Source of the DNA: Azospirillum brasilense
GTDB lineage: Bacteria; Pseudomonadota; Alphaproteobacteria; Azospirillales; Azospirillaceae
Length of the DNA: 64,000 bases
Assembly (NCBI RefSeq): GCF_001315015.1
Contig: NZ_CP012917.1
Span: 251,001 to 315,000, forward strand
Reading direction: 5' to 3'
Under the pieces are notes generated by a model. The model did no database searches. It was not told the origin of the DNA and was given only the letters and a program-made list of their open reading frames with translations. Numbering within the stretch: position 1 is the stretch's first letter; every line of letters begins with the position of its first letter. Positions 16,926-25,581 of this stretch are shown one piece after another. Both the position numbers and the translations under genes were made by a program.

Positions 16926-17528
16926 ATGACGGAAACGGCCGCGCCGGCGACGGTCGTCATCGCGGAGGACGTTGCGGACGGGGAGGCCGCCGACTGGGGG
17001 CCCCTCTCCAGCCTGCCCGGCAACCCCATGATGTGGATTCTCATCTTGGGGGAGCTGGCGGCCTTCGGGGCGATGTTCATCGGTTTCGCGGTGACGCGCG
17101 CGCTGGACCCGGCGACGTTCGACGCCTCGCAGGCTCAGTTGGACCGTCTGCTCGGCGGCGTGAACACCATGGTCCTGGTGACGAGCGGCTGGCTGGTCGC
17201 CGTCGCCCTGCGGCGCCGGGCCTCGGGCCTTTCCCATCGCCCGCTGATGCTCGGCGCGATGGCCCTCGGCGGTGTGTTCCTCGCCATCAAGGCGGTCGAA
17301 TACGGCGACAAGATCGGCCGTGGCCTGACGCTGGAGACCAACAGCTTCTTCCAGCTCTATTATCTGCTGACCGGCTTCCACGCGATGCACGTCGCCGCGG
17401 GGATCGTCATCCTGGGCATCGTCACGTGGTGGGACAGTCTGGAGAACCTGGAGACCGGCGCCGCCTTCTGGCACATGGTGGACCTGATCTGGGTGCTGCT
17501 CTACCCCATCGTCTATCTGCTGAGGTGA
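16926..17528 (+). CDS. norE: NorE-like cytochrome c oxidase subunit III family protein
   Basis: 200 residues with five predicted membrane helices (around 38-58, 80-97, 107-124, 143-164 and 178-198). LPGNPMMWILILGELAAFG, YLLTGFHAMHV and FWHMVDLIWVLLYPIVYL are the COX3/NorE signatures. NorE proteins accompany nitric-oxide reductases or haem-copper oxidases and help activity or assembly without carrying metal. No norCB is in the window. The following NorF-like gene begins 4 bp after this stop, a coupled pair. Confidence 0.82.
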   Translation: MTETAAPATVVIAEDVADGEAADWGPLSSLPGNPMMWILILGELAAFGAMFIGFAVTRALDPATFDASQAQLDRLLGGVNTMVLVTSGWLVAVALRRRASGLSHRPLMLGAMALGGVFLAIKAVEYGDKIGRGLTLETNSFFQLYYLLTGFHAMHVAAGIVILGIVTWWDSLENLETGAAFWHMVDLIWVLLYPIVYLLR

Positions 17529-17532
17529 GGCG

Positions 17533-17808
17533 ATGGCCACCCTGACACGCACCTGGGTGGTGCTGATGCTGCTCACCGCCGTCTCGATGTGGGCGGGGCA
17601 TGGCACCGGCGGTCTCGGCCCGCTCGGGGTCGGACTCGTCCTCGCCGCGGCCAACGTCAAGGCCGACCGGATTCTCACCCACTACCTGGACCTTCACCGC
17701 GCGGACGGCAGCTGGCGGGCGGGGTTCCGGAGTCTGCTCACCCTGCTGGGGGCGGCGCTTTTCGGGATCTACGTTCTTTATCCGATGATCGGCGCGGCTC
17801 TGCGCTGA
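17533..17808 (+). CDS. norF: NorF-like / cytochrome c oxidase subunit IV family membrane protein
   Basis: 91 residues with three hydrophobic segments (around 8-24, 29-44 and 65-88). TWVVLMLLTAVSMW, VLAAANVKADRILTHYLDL and GAALFGIYVLYPMIGAALR resemble NorF/COX4-prokaryotic proteins, where the middle KA/K residues follow a helix. Its close coupling to norE supports the call; on its own the sequence is too short to be decisive. Confidence 0.72.
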   Translation: MATLTRTWVVLMLLTAVSMWAGHGTGGLGPLGVGLVLAAANVKADRILTHYLDLHRADGSWRAGFRSLLTLLGAALFGIYVLYPMIGAALR

Positions 17809-17820
17809 GCGGTGGTTCGC

Positions 17821-17861
17821 AGCCGGGCCGCGCCGTCGGAGACCGACGGTCGCGCCCGGCT
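17821..17861. terminator. Bidirectional hairpin between convergent norF and purT
   Basis: Arms AGCCGGGCCGCGCCGTCGG and CCGACGGTCGCGCCCGGCT pair almost perfectly around an AGA loop. The two flanking genes converge on it, so it is placed to terminate both. No long T-run. Confidence 0.6.
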
Positions 17862-17869
17862 CCGTAACC

Positions 17870-19039
17870 TTACTCGTAGCGGATGCTGACCGCCGAGGCC
17901 GCCTTCAGCGCGCGCTCGCGCGCGTCGTCGGTGTCGGTGCCGGCGGCGAGCGCCACGCCCATACGGCGGTTCTTGCGGGTCGTCGGCTTGCCGAACAGGC
18001 GGACGTCCACGTCATGCTCCGCGCTGCCGACGCGCATGGCGTCGGCCAGCCCTTCGATGGCGAAGCGCTCGGCCTCGCGGTCGGCCAGGATGACGGCGGA
18101 GGCGGCCGGGCCGCGGACGTGGATCGCCGGGATCGGCAGGCCGAGGATGGCGCGGGCGTGCAGGTCGAACTCCGACAGGTTCTGCGACAGCAGGGTCACC
18201 ATGCCGGTGTCGTGCGGGCGCGGCGACAGTTCGGAGAAGACGACCTCGTCCTTGGTGACGAAGAACTCCACGCCGAAGATGCCGTAGCCGCCGAGATTGT
18301 CCACGACCTTGGCGGCCATGTCCTTGGCGTCGTCGAGCAGCGCCGCGGGCATCGGCACGGGCTGCCAGGATTCCTGATAGTCGCCGCGCTCCTGCCGGTG
18401 GCCGATCGGCTCGCAGAACAGGATGCCCTCGCGGGTGCGGACGGTCAGCAGGGTGATCTCGTACTCGAAGGGCACGAACTCCTCGACGATGACCTTGCGG
18501 CGGTCGCCGCGCATGTTGGCGACGGCATAGGTCCAGGCGGCCTCAAGCTCCTCGGCGGTGCGGACGGTGCTCTGCCCCTTGCCGGAGGAGGACATGACCG
18601 GCTTGATGACGCAGGGCAGGCCGGTGTGCTCCGCCCCGGCGATCACCTCCTCCAGGCTTTCGGCGTAGCGGTACTTGGAGGTGCGCAGGCCCAGCTCCAC
18701 CGCGGCAACCTCGCGGATGCGGTCGCGGTTCATCGTCATGGTGGCGGCGCGGGCGGAGGGGACGACAGTCAGCCCGGCATCCTCGAACTCGTGCAGCACC
18801 TCGGTGCGGATGGCCTCGACCTCCGGCACGATGAAGTCGGGCGTGTGCTTGGCGATGGCCGCGCGCAGGGCGTCCGCGTCGAGCATGGAGAAGACCTCCG
18901 CCGCGTCGGCGACTTGCATCGCCGGGGCGTTGGCGTAGCTGTCGCAAGCGATGACCTCGCAGCCGAGACGCTTGGCGGCGATGACGAACTCCTTCCCGAG
19001 TTCGCCCGAGCCGAGAAGAAGGATTTTGGCCGTGAACAT
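17870..19039 (-). CDS. purT: Formate-dependent phosphoribosylglycinamide formyltransferase
   Basis: 389 residues, the normal PurT length. This ATP-grasp enzyme uses formate and ATP to formylate GAR in purine synthesis. The N-terminal motif ILLLGSGELGKEFVIAAKRL, CVIKPVMSSSGKGQS (ATP-binding loop), FGVEFFVTKDEVVFSELSPR and PHDTGMVTL are diagnostic. The ATG at 19039 gives the usual N-terminus; the open frame upstream to 19126 adds sequence unlike the family. It is monocistronic, converging with norF and 97 bp downstream of a lipoprotein gene on the same strand. Confidence 0.96.
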   Translation of the reverse strand: MFTAKILLLGSGELGKEFVIAAKRLGCEVIACDSYANAPAMQVADAAEVFSMLDADALRAAIAKHTPDFIVPEVEAIRTEVLHEFEDAGLTVVPSARAATMTMNRDRIREVAAVELGLRTSKYRYAESLEEVIAGAEHTGLPCVIKPVMSSSGKGQSTVRTAEELEAAWTYAVANMRGDRRKVIVEEFVPFEYEITLLTVRTREGILFCEPIGHRQERGDYQESWQPVPMPAALLDDAKDMAAKVVDNLGGYGIFGVEFFVTKDEVVFSELSPRPHDTGMVTLLSQNLSEFDLHARAILGLPIPAIHVRGPAASAVILADREAERFAIEGLADAMRVGSAEHDVDVRLFGKPTTRKNRRMGVALAAGTDTDDARERALKAASAVSIRYE

Positions 19040-19136
19040 GCGCGGACTCCCATGACGCAGACGCCCGCGGAGCTTTACCCCAACGCGGGCCGTGCGTACA
19101 TGGCCGAACGCATGCGTACGCCGCATGGACCGGGCG

Positions 19137-19634
19137 CTATTGCAGGCTGCCCCAGCGCCGGGTCGCGGGCTCCGCCAGCGCCCAGCGCCACTGGCCGTCC
19201 TTGGCCCGGCAGATGGTGGTGACGTTGAAGTCCGGGGCGTCGTCGAGCGTGAAGACCACGTCTTTGCAGGGGATCGCCTCGCCGAAGCCGCGGGCCACCT
19301 GCACCGTGCCGGTCTTGCCGCTCAGCGGCAGCTTTTCCTCCACCGTCCAGGTCGCTGCCTGCCCGACGGCGAGCGGGCCGGCGGCGCGGGCGACGGCGTT
19401 GTGGACGTTGTCGGTGATCCGCCGCTCCGCGTATTTCACGCCCTGGTCGATGCCGTAGCTGGCCCCGGCGCCGGCGATGATGCCCAGCACCGGGTTGCCG
19501 GTGGCCGACCCGACCGTCGCCGCCACGCCCGCCGTGGTCACCCCCGTGACCGCCGAACCGAACCCGGCGCAGCCGGACAGCGCGAGCAGGGCGGCTGCGG
19601 GAAGGAGGACGCGGCGGAGCGGGGATGCGGTCAT
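19137..19634 (-). CDS. Putative lipoprotein of 165 residues
   Basis: A signal peptide ending LLALSGC gives a lipobox with the lipidated cysteine at residue 22. A glycine-rich hydrophobic stretch follows (GVTTAGVAATVGSATGNPVL, then IAGAGASYGIDQGVKYAERR), then a soluble C-terminal domain with two further cysteines (IPCKDVVF, TTICRAKDGQW) that might form a disulphide. I do not recognise a named family. Probably an envelope protein. Confidence 0.8.
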   Translation of the reverse strand: MTASPLRRVLLPAAALLALSGCAGFGSAVTGVTTAGVAATVGSATGNPVLGIIAGAGASYGIDQGVKYAERRITDNVHNAVARAAGPLAVGQAATWTVEEKLPLSGKTGTVQVARGFGEAIPCKDVVFTLDDAPDFNVTTICRAKDGQWRWALAEPATRRWGSLQ

Positions 19635-19807
19635 CGGGCGGCACGGTGGTGGTGAGCGGACCGCGGCACCCTATCCGTTCGGATGGGGAGACCGCCCGTG
19701 GCCAAAGCGTGACCTTCGCGGGACGGCTTGGCGCGCTTGCCCTATGGACGGTGGCGGGCGCAGGCCCCATGCTTTGGATGACGAGGCTATTTCATGTGGC
19801 CAAAGTA

Positions 19808-19927
19808 ACCCTCTCCCCTCTGGGGAGAGGGTGGCCCGGAGGGCCGGTGAGGGGGATGCGCGTGTCGCTGCGTTCGGCAAAAGCGCAACCCCCTCACCCT
19901 AATCCTCTCCCCGGAGGGGAGAGGGGA
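19808..19927. repeat. Dispersed GC-rich inverted repeat (copy 3)
   Basis: Opens ACCCTCTCCCCTCTGGGGAG and closes CTCTCCCCGGAGGGGAGAGG, with inner GGTGAGGGGG/CCCCCTCACC arms, the same plan as the 11350 copy. It fills much of the 322-bp gap before the ABC importer genes; the remainder (19635-19807) shows no gene. Confidence 0.75.
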
Positions 19928-19956
19928 CTGTAAGTGCAGATACATGGGGTGACGGA

Positions 19957-21018
19957 GTGAACAGTGGCGTGGGCAGGCGTGGATGGATGGCGGGCGTGGG
20001 AGCCGGGCTGCTGTTCGCGCTGCTGGCCGGGCCGGCGGCGGCGGAGCGGGTCGTCACGGACTCCTCGGGGCGCCGCGTCACCGTGCCGGACCGGGTGGAG
20101 CGCGTGTTTCCCGCCGGGCCGCCGGCCTCCGTCGTCGTCTACATGCTGGCGCCCGACAAGCTGCTGGGCTGGACGCGGGCGATCAGCCCGCCGGAGCGGC
20201 CCTTCTTCCCCGACCGCTACGCCGATCTGCCGGAACTGGGGCGGCTGACCGGGCGCGGCAACACCGTCAACCTGGAAACCGTGGTGGCCGCGAAGCCGGA
20301 CGTCGTCGTCGATGTCGGCAGCACCGCCCCGACCTTCGTCTCGCTGGCCGACCGGGTGCAGGAGCAGACGCGGGTGCCGACCCTGCTGATCGACGGGCAT
20401 CTCGCCGACTCCGCGCGCACCTTCCGCACGCTCGGTACGCTGATGGGCGTGGCGGAGCGGGGGGAGGAGCTGGCCCGCTACGCCGAGCGGACGCTGAACG
20501 ACGTGCGCCGCCGCTTCGACGACGTGCCGGAGGGCAAGCGTCTGAAGGTCTACATGGCGCGCGGGCCGCGCGGCCTGCAGACCGGCATCCGCGGCTCCAT
20601 CAACGTCGAGGCGCTGGACGTCGCCGGGGTGCGCAACGTCGCGGCGGAGAATCTCGGCAACGGCGGGCTGGTCAACGTCTCGATGGAGCAGGTCCTGGCC
20701 TGGCAGCCGGACGCCATCGTCACCATCGACCGCGGCTTCTACGAGAGCGTGTGGACCGACCCGCTGTGGCAGGGGGTGAAGGCGGTGCGCGACCGGCGCG
20801 TCTACCTCTCGCCGGGCTTGCCCTTCACCTGGATCGATTCCCCGCCCGCCGCCAACCGCCTGCTCGGCCTGCGCTGGCTGGGCGCCGTCCTCTATCCGGA
20901 GCTGTTTCCGGAGGATCTGCGCGAGGAGACGCGACGTTTCCATGCCCTCTTCTACCACCGGGAGCCCACCGCGGAGCAGATCGACGCCCTCCTCGCCGGC
21001 AGCCGCCCGCCGGGGTGA
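19957..21018 (+). CDS. ABC importer substrate-binding protein, FecB/BtuF type
   Basis: 353 residues. Start RRGWMAGVGAGLLFALLAGP...AAA is a signal peptide with a possible twin arginine. The mature part is a class III (helical-backbone) binding protein: RVVTDSSGRRVTVPDRVERV, NLETVVAAKPDVVVDVGS and VNVSMEQVLAWQPDAIV are characteristic of siderophore, haem, cobalamin or metal binders. The C-terminal LPFTWIDSPPAANRLLGLRWL resembles binders annotated for iron or molybdate/tungstate, so the ligand is uncertain. The start is a GTG at 19957 with a weak ribosome site; GTG 19969 or ATG 19987 are alternatives. It heads a three-gene importer. Confidence 0.88.
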   Translation: MNSGVGRRGWMAGVGAGLLFALLAGPAAAERVVTDSSGRRVTVPDRVERVFPAGPPASVVVYMLAPDKLLGWTRAISPPERPFFPDRYADLPELGRLTGRGNTVNLETVVAAKPDVVVDVGSTAPTFVSLADRVQEQTRVPTLLIDGHLADSARTFRTLGTLMGVAERGEELARYAERTLNDVRRRFDDVPEGKRLKVYMARGPRGLQTGIRGSINVEALDVAGVRNVAAENLGNGGLVNVSMEQVLAWQPDAIVTIDRGFYESVWTDPLWQGVKAVRDRRVYLSPGLPFTWIDSPPAANRLLGLRWLGAVLYPELFPEDLREETRRFHALFYHREPTAEQIDALLAGSRPPG

Positions 21019-22027
21019 GGTTCCCTTCGCGCTGACGCTGGGCGGGGTGGCCGCGCTGCTGGTCGCCGCGGTCTGCGTCGCCTTCAGCATCGGCGCCTAT
21101 CCCGTCACGCCGGGGGAGCTGGCCGGGCTGCTCGCGGCGAAGCTGGGGCTCGGGAGCGCCGCCGTCGCCCCGGCGGTGGAGACGGTGATCTGGGACATCC
21201 GCGGCCCGCGCGTGCTGACCGCCATGCTGGTCGGGGCGGGGCTGGCCGCCTCGGGTGCCGCCTATCAGGGGCTGTTCCGCAACCCGCTGGTCTCGCCGGA
21301 CATCCTCGGTGTGTCGTCGGGGGCGGCGCTGGGGGCGGTGCTGGGCATCTTCGCCTCGCTGCCGGTCCTCGCCATCCAGGGCATGGCCTTCGCGGGCGGG
21401 CTGCTGGCGGTCGGGGTGGTGCTGGCCGTCGCCTCGGCCATCCGTGGGCGGGACCCGGTGCTGGTCCTGGTGCTGGGCGGCGTGGTGATCGGGGCGCTGC
21501 TGGGCTCCGGCGTGGCGTTGCTGAAGTATCTGGCCGACCCCTACAACCAGTTGCCGGCGATCACCTTCTGGCTGCTTGGCAGCCTGTCGGCGGTCAACCG
21601 TGGCGATCTCGCGGCTCTGGTCCCGCCGGTGGCGGTGGCGCTGCTGCCGCTGGTGCTGCTGCGCTGGCGGCTCGACGTGATGACGCTGGGCGACGAGGAG
21701 GCGACGGCGCTCGGCGTGCCGGTGCGGGTGGTGCGGGTCGTGGTGATCGCGGCGGCGACGCTGATGACCGCCGCCGCGGTGTCGGTCAGCGGCATCGTCG
21801 GCTGGGTCGGGCTTCTGGTGCCGCACCTCGCCCGGCTGATGGTCGGCCCGGCCTTCGTCCGGCTGCTGCCCACGGCGGTGCTGCTGGGGGCGGCCTATCT
21901 GCTGGCGGTGGACACGCTGGCGCGCAGCCTGGGGCCGGTGGAGCTGCCGCTGGGCGTGCTGACCGCGGTGATCGGCACGCCGGTCTTCCTCTGGCTCCTC
22001 GCCTTCGGAAAGCGCGGCTGGTCATGA
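20942..22027 (+). CDS. ABC importer permease, FecCD/BtuC type
   Basis: 361 residues with about nine to ten membrane helices. IWDIRGPRVLTAMLVGAGLA, GAAYQGLFRNPLVSPDILGV, SGAALGAVLG and VSGIVGWVGLLVPHLARLMV are hallmark FecCD motifs. The only in-frame ATG before the first helix is 20942, which overlaps the end of the binding-protein gene by 77 bp; its first 27 residues are a serine/proline/arginine-rich, weakly conserved-looking segment. No in-frame GTG or TTG fits between that ATG and helix 1, so the long overlap appears real unless an unusual start is used. Confidence 0.9.
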   Translation: MPSSTTGSPPRSRSTPSSPAAARRGEVPFALTLGGVAALLVAAVCVAFSIGAYPVTPGELAGLLAAKLGLGSAAVAPAVETVIWDIRGPRVLTAMLVGAGLAASGAAYQGLFRNPLVSPDILGVSSGAALGAVLGIFASLPVLAIQGMAFAGGLLAVGVVLAVASAIRGRDPVLVLVLGGVVIGALLGSGVALLKYLADPYNQLPAITFWLLGSLSAVNRGDLAALVPPVAVALLPLVLLRWRLDVMTLGDEEATALGVPVRVVRVVVIAAATLMTAAAVSVSGIVGWVGLLVPHLARLMVGPAFVRLLPTAVLLGAAYLLAVDTLARSLGPVELPLGVLTAVIGTPVFLWLLAFGKRGWS

Positions 22028-22827
22028 GCGTGCGGCTGTCGGTGGAGGACCTCGCCTTCGGCTATGGCGAGCGGGTGGTCGGCGCCGGGGTCGGCTTCGC
22101 CGTGGCGGCGGGGGAGGTTCTGTGCCTGCTCGGCCCCAACGGCGGCGGCAAGACGACGCTGTTCAAGACGCTGCTCGGCCTGCTGCCGCCGCGCGGCGGT
22201 CGGGTGCGCGTCGATGGGGAGGACACCGCCGGCTGGTCGCCGCGCCGCCGGGCGCTGGCCTTCGGCTATGTCCCGCAGGCGGGGGCGGGGCAGTTCCCCT
22301 TCACCGTGCGCGAGATGGTCCTGATGGGCCGCACCGCCCACCGCGGCGCCTTCAGCGCCCCCGCCGCGTCCGACCACGCCGCCGCCGAGGCCGCGCTGGA
22401 ACGGCTGGACATCGGGCATCTGGCGGAGCGCGACTGGCTGCGGATCAGCGGCGGCGAGCGGCAGATGGCCCTGATCGCCCGCGCCCTGGCCCAGGCGCCG
22501 CGCGTGCTGGTGCTCGACGAGCCGACCGCCAGCCTGGACTTCGGCAATCAGGTGCGCGTTCTGGAGCAGGTGCGGCGGCTGGCCGACGGCGAGGGCGGCG
22601 AGGGGCTGACGGTGGTCTTCTCCACCCACCACCCGGAGCAGGCCTTCGCCATCGCCGACCGGGTGGCGCTGCTGCACGGCGGGCGGCTGGCCCGCTTCGG
22701 CGCGCCGGAGGCGGTCATCACCGCCGCCATGATGCGCGAGGTCTACGGGACGGAGGTCGAGGTGGTGGCCGTGGGGACGGACGGTATGCGGGTGTGTTTG
22801 CCGGTCGGGCTCAAGAGGCCGGGCTGA
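22024..22827 (+). CDS. ABC importer ATP-binding protein, FecE/BtuD type
   Basis: 267-residue ATPase. Walker A GPNGGGKTT (about 38-46), Q-loop in FGYVPQAG, signature ISGGERQ, Walker B VLVLDEPT followed by ASLDFGNQ, and the switch histidine in VVFSTHHPEQA. The ATG overlaps the permease stop by 4 bp (ATGA), so translation is coupled. Completes a one-binder, one-permease, one-ATPase importer for a chelated metal or cobalamin-like ligand. The 3' end converges on msrQ with only 7 bp between them. Confidence 0.94.
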   Translation: MSVRLSVEDLAFGYGERVVGAGVGFAVAAGEVLCLLGPNGGGKTTLFKTLLGLLPPRGGRVRVDGEDTAGWSPRRRALAFGYVPQAGAGQFPFTVREMVLMGRTAHRGAFSAPAASDHAAAEAALERLDIGHLAERDWLRISGGERQMALIARALAQAPRVLVLDEPTASLDFGNQVRVLEQVRRLADGEGGEGLTVVFSTHHPEQAFAIADRVALLHGGRLARFGAPEAVITAAMMREVYGTEVEVVAVGTDGMRVCLPVGLKRPG

Positions 22828-22834
22828 GGCGGGC

Positions 22835-23479
22835 TCAGGTCCGGTAGGACGGCGAGAGCCGCCGCCCCGCCGACGGCGACGTCGCGTAGCGCAGCGCGAC
22901 CAGCCCCAGGAAGATCGCGGCGTAGACGAAGGGCGGGTACTGCCAGCCCTTGACCAGCATGACATAGTGGATGCAGCCCGCTGCCCCGGCGACGAACACC
23001 GCCTTGTGCAGCGCCTTCCAGCGCCGCCCGCCGAGCCGCCGCACCATACCGTTGGTCGAGGTCGCGGCCAGCGCCGTCAGGATCACGAAGGCGCCCATGC
23101 CGACGGTGATGTAGGGCCGCTTCACGATGTCCTTCCACACCGCCGCCCAGTCGAAGAACTGGTCCACCCCCACATAGACGGAGACGTGCAGCAGCGCGTA
23201 GAAGAAGGCGAACAGCCCGATCATCCGGCGGAAGCGCGCCAGCCCCGCCTGACCCGTCAGGATGCGCAGCGGCGTGACGGCGAGTGCTATCAGCAGCAGG
23301 CGCAGCGCCCACAGCCCGCTCTGCCGCACCGCCTCGGCCACCGGCTCCGCCCCCAGCCCGCCGCTCATGCCCAGCCAGACCATCCAGCCGAGCGGGAGGA
23401 GCCCCAGGGCGAACACCACCGGCTTCGCCCAGCGCGAGGACAGCGCCAGGGCGACCGGGCCTTTCGACGTTGCGGCCAT
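22835..23479 (-). CDS. msrQ: Haem-binding membrane subunit MsrQ (YedZ)
   Basis: 214 residues with about six helices of the ferric-reductase-like domain. MsrQ passes electrons from the quinone pool or FMN reductases to periplasmic MsrP. Histidines in YALLHVSVYV, RRWKALHKAVFV and AGCIHYVMLVK are the haem ligands expected. The ATG at 23479 begins MAATSKGPVALAL; a longer reading overlaps msrP and is rejected. It starts one base after the msrP stop, so the two are co-translated. Confidence 0.93.
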   Translation of the reverse strand: MAATSKGPVALALSSRWAKPVVFALGLLPLGWMVWLGMSGGLGAEPVAEAVRQSGLWALRLLLIALAVTPLRILTGQAGLARFRRMIGLFAFFYALLHVSVYVGVDQFFDWAAVWKDIVKRPYITVGMGAFVILTALAATSTNGMVRRLGGRRWKALHKAVFVAGAAGCIHYVMLVKGWQYPPFVYAAIFLGLVALRYATSPSAGRRLSPSYRT

Positions 23480-23480
23480 C

Positions 23481-24428
23481 TCAGTAGTTCTTCCGCAGAT
23501 CCATGCCGGCGTAGAGCGACGCGACCTCCTCGCCATAGCCGTTGAAGGCCAGCGTCTTGCGGCGGGAGAACTCGCCGACGCGGCGCTCCGTCGCCTGGCT
23601 CCAGCGCGGGTGGTCGACCTCCGGGTTCACGTTCGAATAGAAGCCGTACTCGCGCGGCTGCGAGCGGTTCCAGGAGGTCGGCGGCTGGTCCTGCGTCAGG
23701 GTGATGCGGACGATCGACTTGATCGACTTGAAGCCGTACTTCCACGGAACGACCAGCCGCACCGGCGCGCCGTTCTGGTTGGGCAGCGTTTCGCCGTACA
23801 TGCCCACCGCCAGGATGGTCAGCGGGTGCATGGCCTCGTCCATGCGCAGCCCCTCGACATAGGGCCATTGCAGCACGGGGTACTTCAGGCCGGGCATCTG
23901 CGAGCGGTCGGCCAGCGTCTGGAAGGCGACGTATTTCGCGTTGCCGGTCGGGTCCACGCGCTTCAGCAGCTCGGCCAGCGGAAAGCCGACCCAGGGGATG
24001 ACCATCGACCAGCCCTCGACGCAGCGCAGGCGGTAGACGCGCTCCTCCAGCGGGAAGGACAACAGATCCTCGATGCCGAAGGTGGTGGGCTTCCCGACAT
24101 CGCCGTCCACCGCGATCTCCCACGGGCGGGTGCGCAGCGTGCCGGCATTCTCGGACGGGTCGGTCTTGTCCGTCCCGAACTCGTAGAAATTGTTGTAGCT
24201 GGTCGCCGACTTCATCGGAGTCTGGGCGTCCATCTTGGGGTCCTTCGGGCTGACCGTCAGCGGGGCCTGGAAGGGCGCGGCCAGCGCCGGACCCGGGACA
24301 ACCCCCGTGCCGCCGAGCGCCAGGGCGGCAGCGCCGCCGGCCATGATCGAGCGCCGGGACAGGAACAGGCCGCGGGGCGTCACCTCGTTCTCGCTGGCTT
24401 GCGACGCGCTCCGGACTTTGATGAGCAT
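23481..24428 (-). CDS. msrP: Periplasmic protein-methionine-sulfoxide reductase catalytic subunit MsrP (YedY)
   Basis: 315 residues. Twin-arginine signal (LSRRSIMAGG, R25-R26) exports the folded molybdopterin enzyme. The molybdenum-ligating cysteine is C136 in VYRLRCVEGWSMVIPWVGFP; FEFGTDK-like YEFGTDKTDP and LVVPWKYGFKSIKSIVRI are family hallmarks. It repairs oxidised methionine in envelope proteins. The ATG at 24428 has GGAGAG eight bases upstream. Paired with msrQ; no dedicated regulator is visible nearby. Confidence 0.95.
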   Translation of the reverse strand: MLIKVRSASQASENEVTPRGLFLSRRSIMAGGAAALALGGTGVVPGPALAAPFQAPLTVSPKDPKMDAQTPMKSATSYNNFYEFGTDKTDPSENAGTLRTRPWEIAVDGDVGKPTTFGIEDLLSFPLEERVYRLRCVEGWSMVIPWVGFPLAELLKRVDPTGNAKYVAFQTLADRSQMPGLKYPVLQWPYVEGLRMDEAMHPLTILAVGMYGETLPNQNGAPVRLVVPWKYGFKSIKSIVRITLTQDQPPTSWNRSQPREYGFYSNVNPEVDHPRWSQATERRVGEFSRRKTLAFNGYGEEVASLYAGMDLRKNY

Positions 24429-24547
24429 GAACACTCTCCACAGGAAAGCCGCCGGGAGGCGACAGCGCCCCCCGTCCCTCATCTAGCCTTGGTCGCCGCT
24501 CCCGGCAAATCAAGCGCGGGACACGAGTTCGTGAGCGAAAGGTGAGG

Positions 24548-25576
24548 TCAGTCTTCCGGGACCGCCGTGACGGCGCCGCTTTCCGAGGATTTGAGGATCG
24601 CCTCGATCAGCCGGTGGACCTTCAGCGCCTCCCGCCCGGACACGCGCGGCTGGGTGCCATGGTCGAGCGCGTTGAGGAAGTCGGTCAGGACGGCGCGGTG
24701 GTGGGCGTTGGAGAAGGCCATGGGGTCGGCCCCGCCGCCCAGCGTGCCCGCCGTCTCCCCCGCCTGCACCGTTTCGCCGGAGCGCAGCTGCACCTCCAGC
24801 CGGTCGCCGATCAACAGGGCGGAGCCGGCGGACCCGGCGATCTCGATGCGCTCCGGATAGCCGGGATAGGCCGCGGTGGTGGCGTCCACGGTGGCGAGCA
24901 GCCCGCCGTCGTAGCGCAGGGCGGCGCACACCACATCCTCGGTGTCGATGGGGCGCAGGCCGCTGGTGTTGGCGAAGGCGGCGACCTCCCGCGGCAGGCC
25001 GAGCAGGCTGACATAGAGGTCCAGCGTGTGGATGGCCTGGGTCAGCAGAACGCCGCCGCCGTCGCGCGCCTTCATGCCGCGCCCCGGCTGGGCGTAATAG
25101 GCGTCGTCGCGCCACCAGCGCACCACGACGGAGGCCGACAGCGGACGGCCCAGCGCGCCGGTGCGCAGCAGTTCCGCCAGCCGTTCCGCGGCGGCGCGGA
25201 AGCGGTGCTGGAGCATGACGCCGAGCGTCAACCCGGCGCGCTCCATGCTCTCCACCACGGCGCGGCAGCCGGCCGGGGTGGCGTCGAGCGGCTTTTCCAG
25301 CAGGACATGCTTGCCGGCGGCGGCGCAGCGGGCGACGAGGTCGGCGTGGGTGTCCGGCGGGGTCAGCAGCAGGACGGCGGAGACGGTGGGATCGTCGAGG
25401 ATCGCCTCCGCCCGGTCCGCCGCCGGCAGGCCGAAGCGCGCCGCGAAGGCGGCCCGCCGCTCGGCGGACGGGCTGAAGCAGCCCGCCACCTCGACGCGGT
25501 CCGCCAGATCCAGCAGGCTCTGGGCGTGCGGCGTCGCCGCCATGCCCAGCCCGATCACGCCGACGCGCCGCCGCAT
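24548..25576 (-). CDS. Gfo/Idh/MocA family oxidoreductase
   Basis: 342 residues. N-terminal Rossmann domain (VGVIGLGMAATPHAQSL, then LLTPPDTHADL) and the EKPLDATP motif whose lysine is usually catalytic, followed by the alpha/beta substrate domain (about 125-330) with the loop GMKARDGGGVLLTQAIHTLD containing the family's histidine. It should oxidise or reduce a sugar or sugar acid with NAD(P). It lies 5 bp downstream of the KDPG aldolase gene, making it the last gene of the sugar-acid operon. Confidence 0.88.
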   Translation of the reverse strand: MRRRVGVIGLGMAATPHAQSLLDLADRVEVAGCFSPSAERRAAFAARFGLPAADRAEAILDDPTVSAVLLLTPPDTHADLVARCAAAGKHVLLEKPLDATPAGCRAVVESMERAGLTLGVMLQHRFRAAAERLAELLRTGALGRPLSASVVVRWWRDDAYYAQPGRGMKARDGGGVLLTQAIHTLDLYVSLLGLPREVAAFANTSGLRPIDTEDVVCAALRYDGGLLATVDATTAAYPGYPERIEIAGSAGSALLIGDRLEVQLRSGETVQAGETAGTLGGGADPMAFSNAHHRAVLTDFLNALDHGTQPRVSGREALKVHRLIEAILKSSESGAVTAVPED

Positions 25577-25581
25577 CCGGC

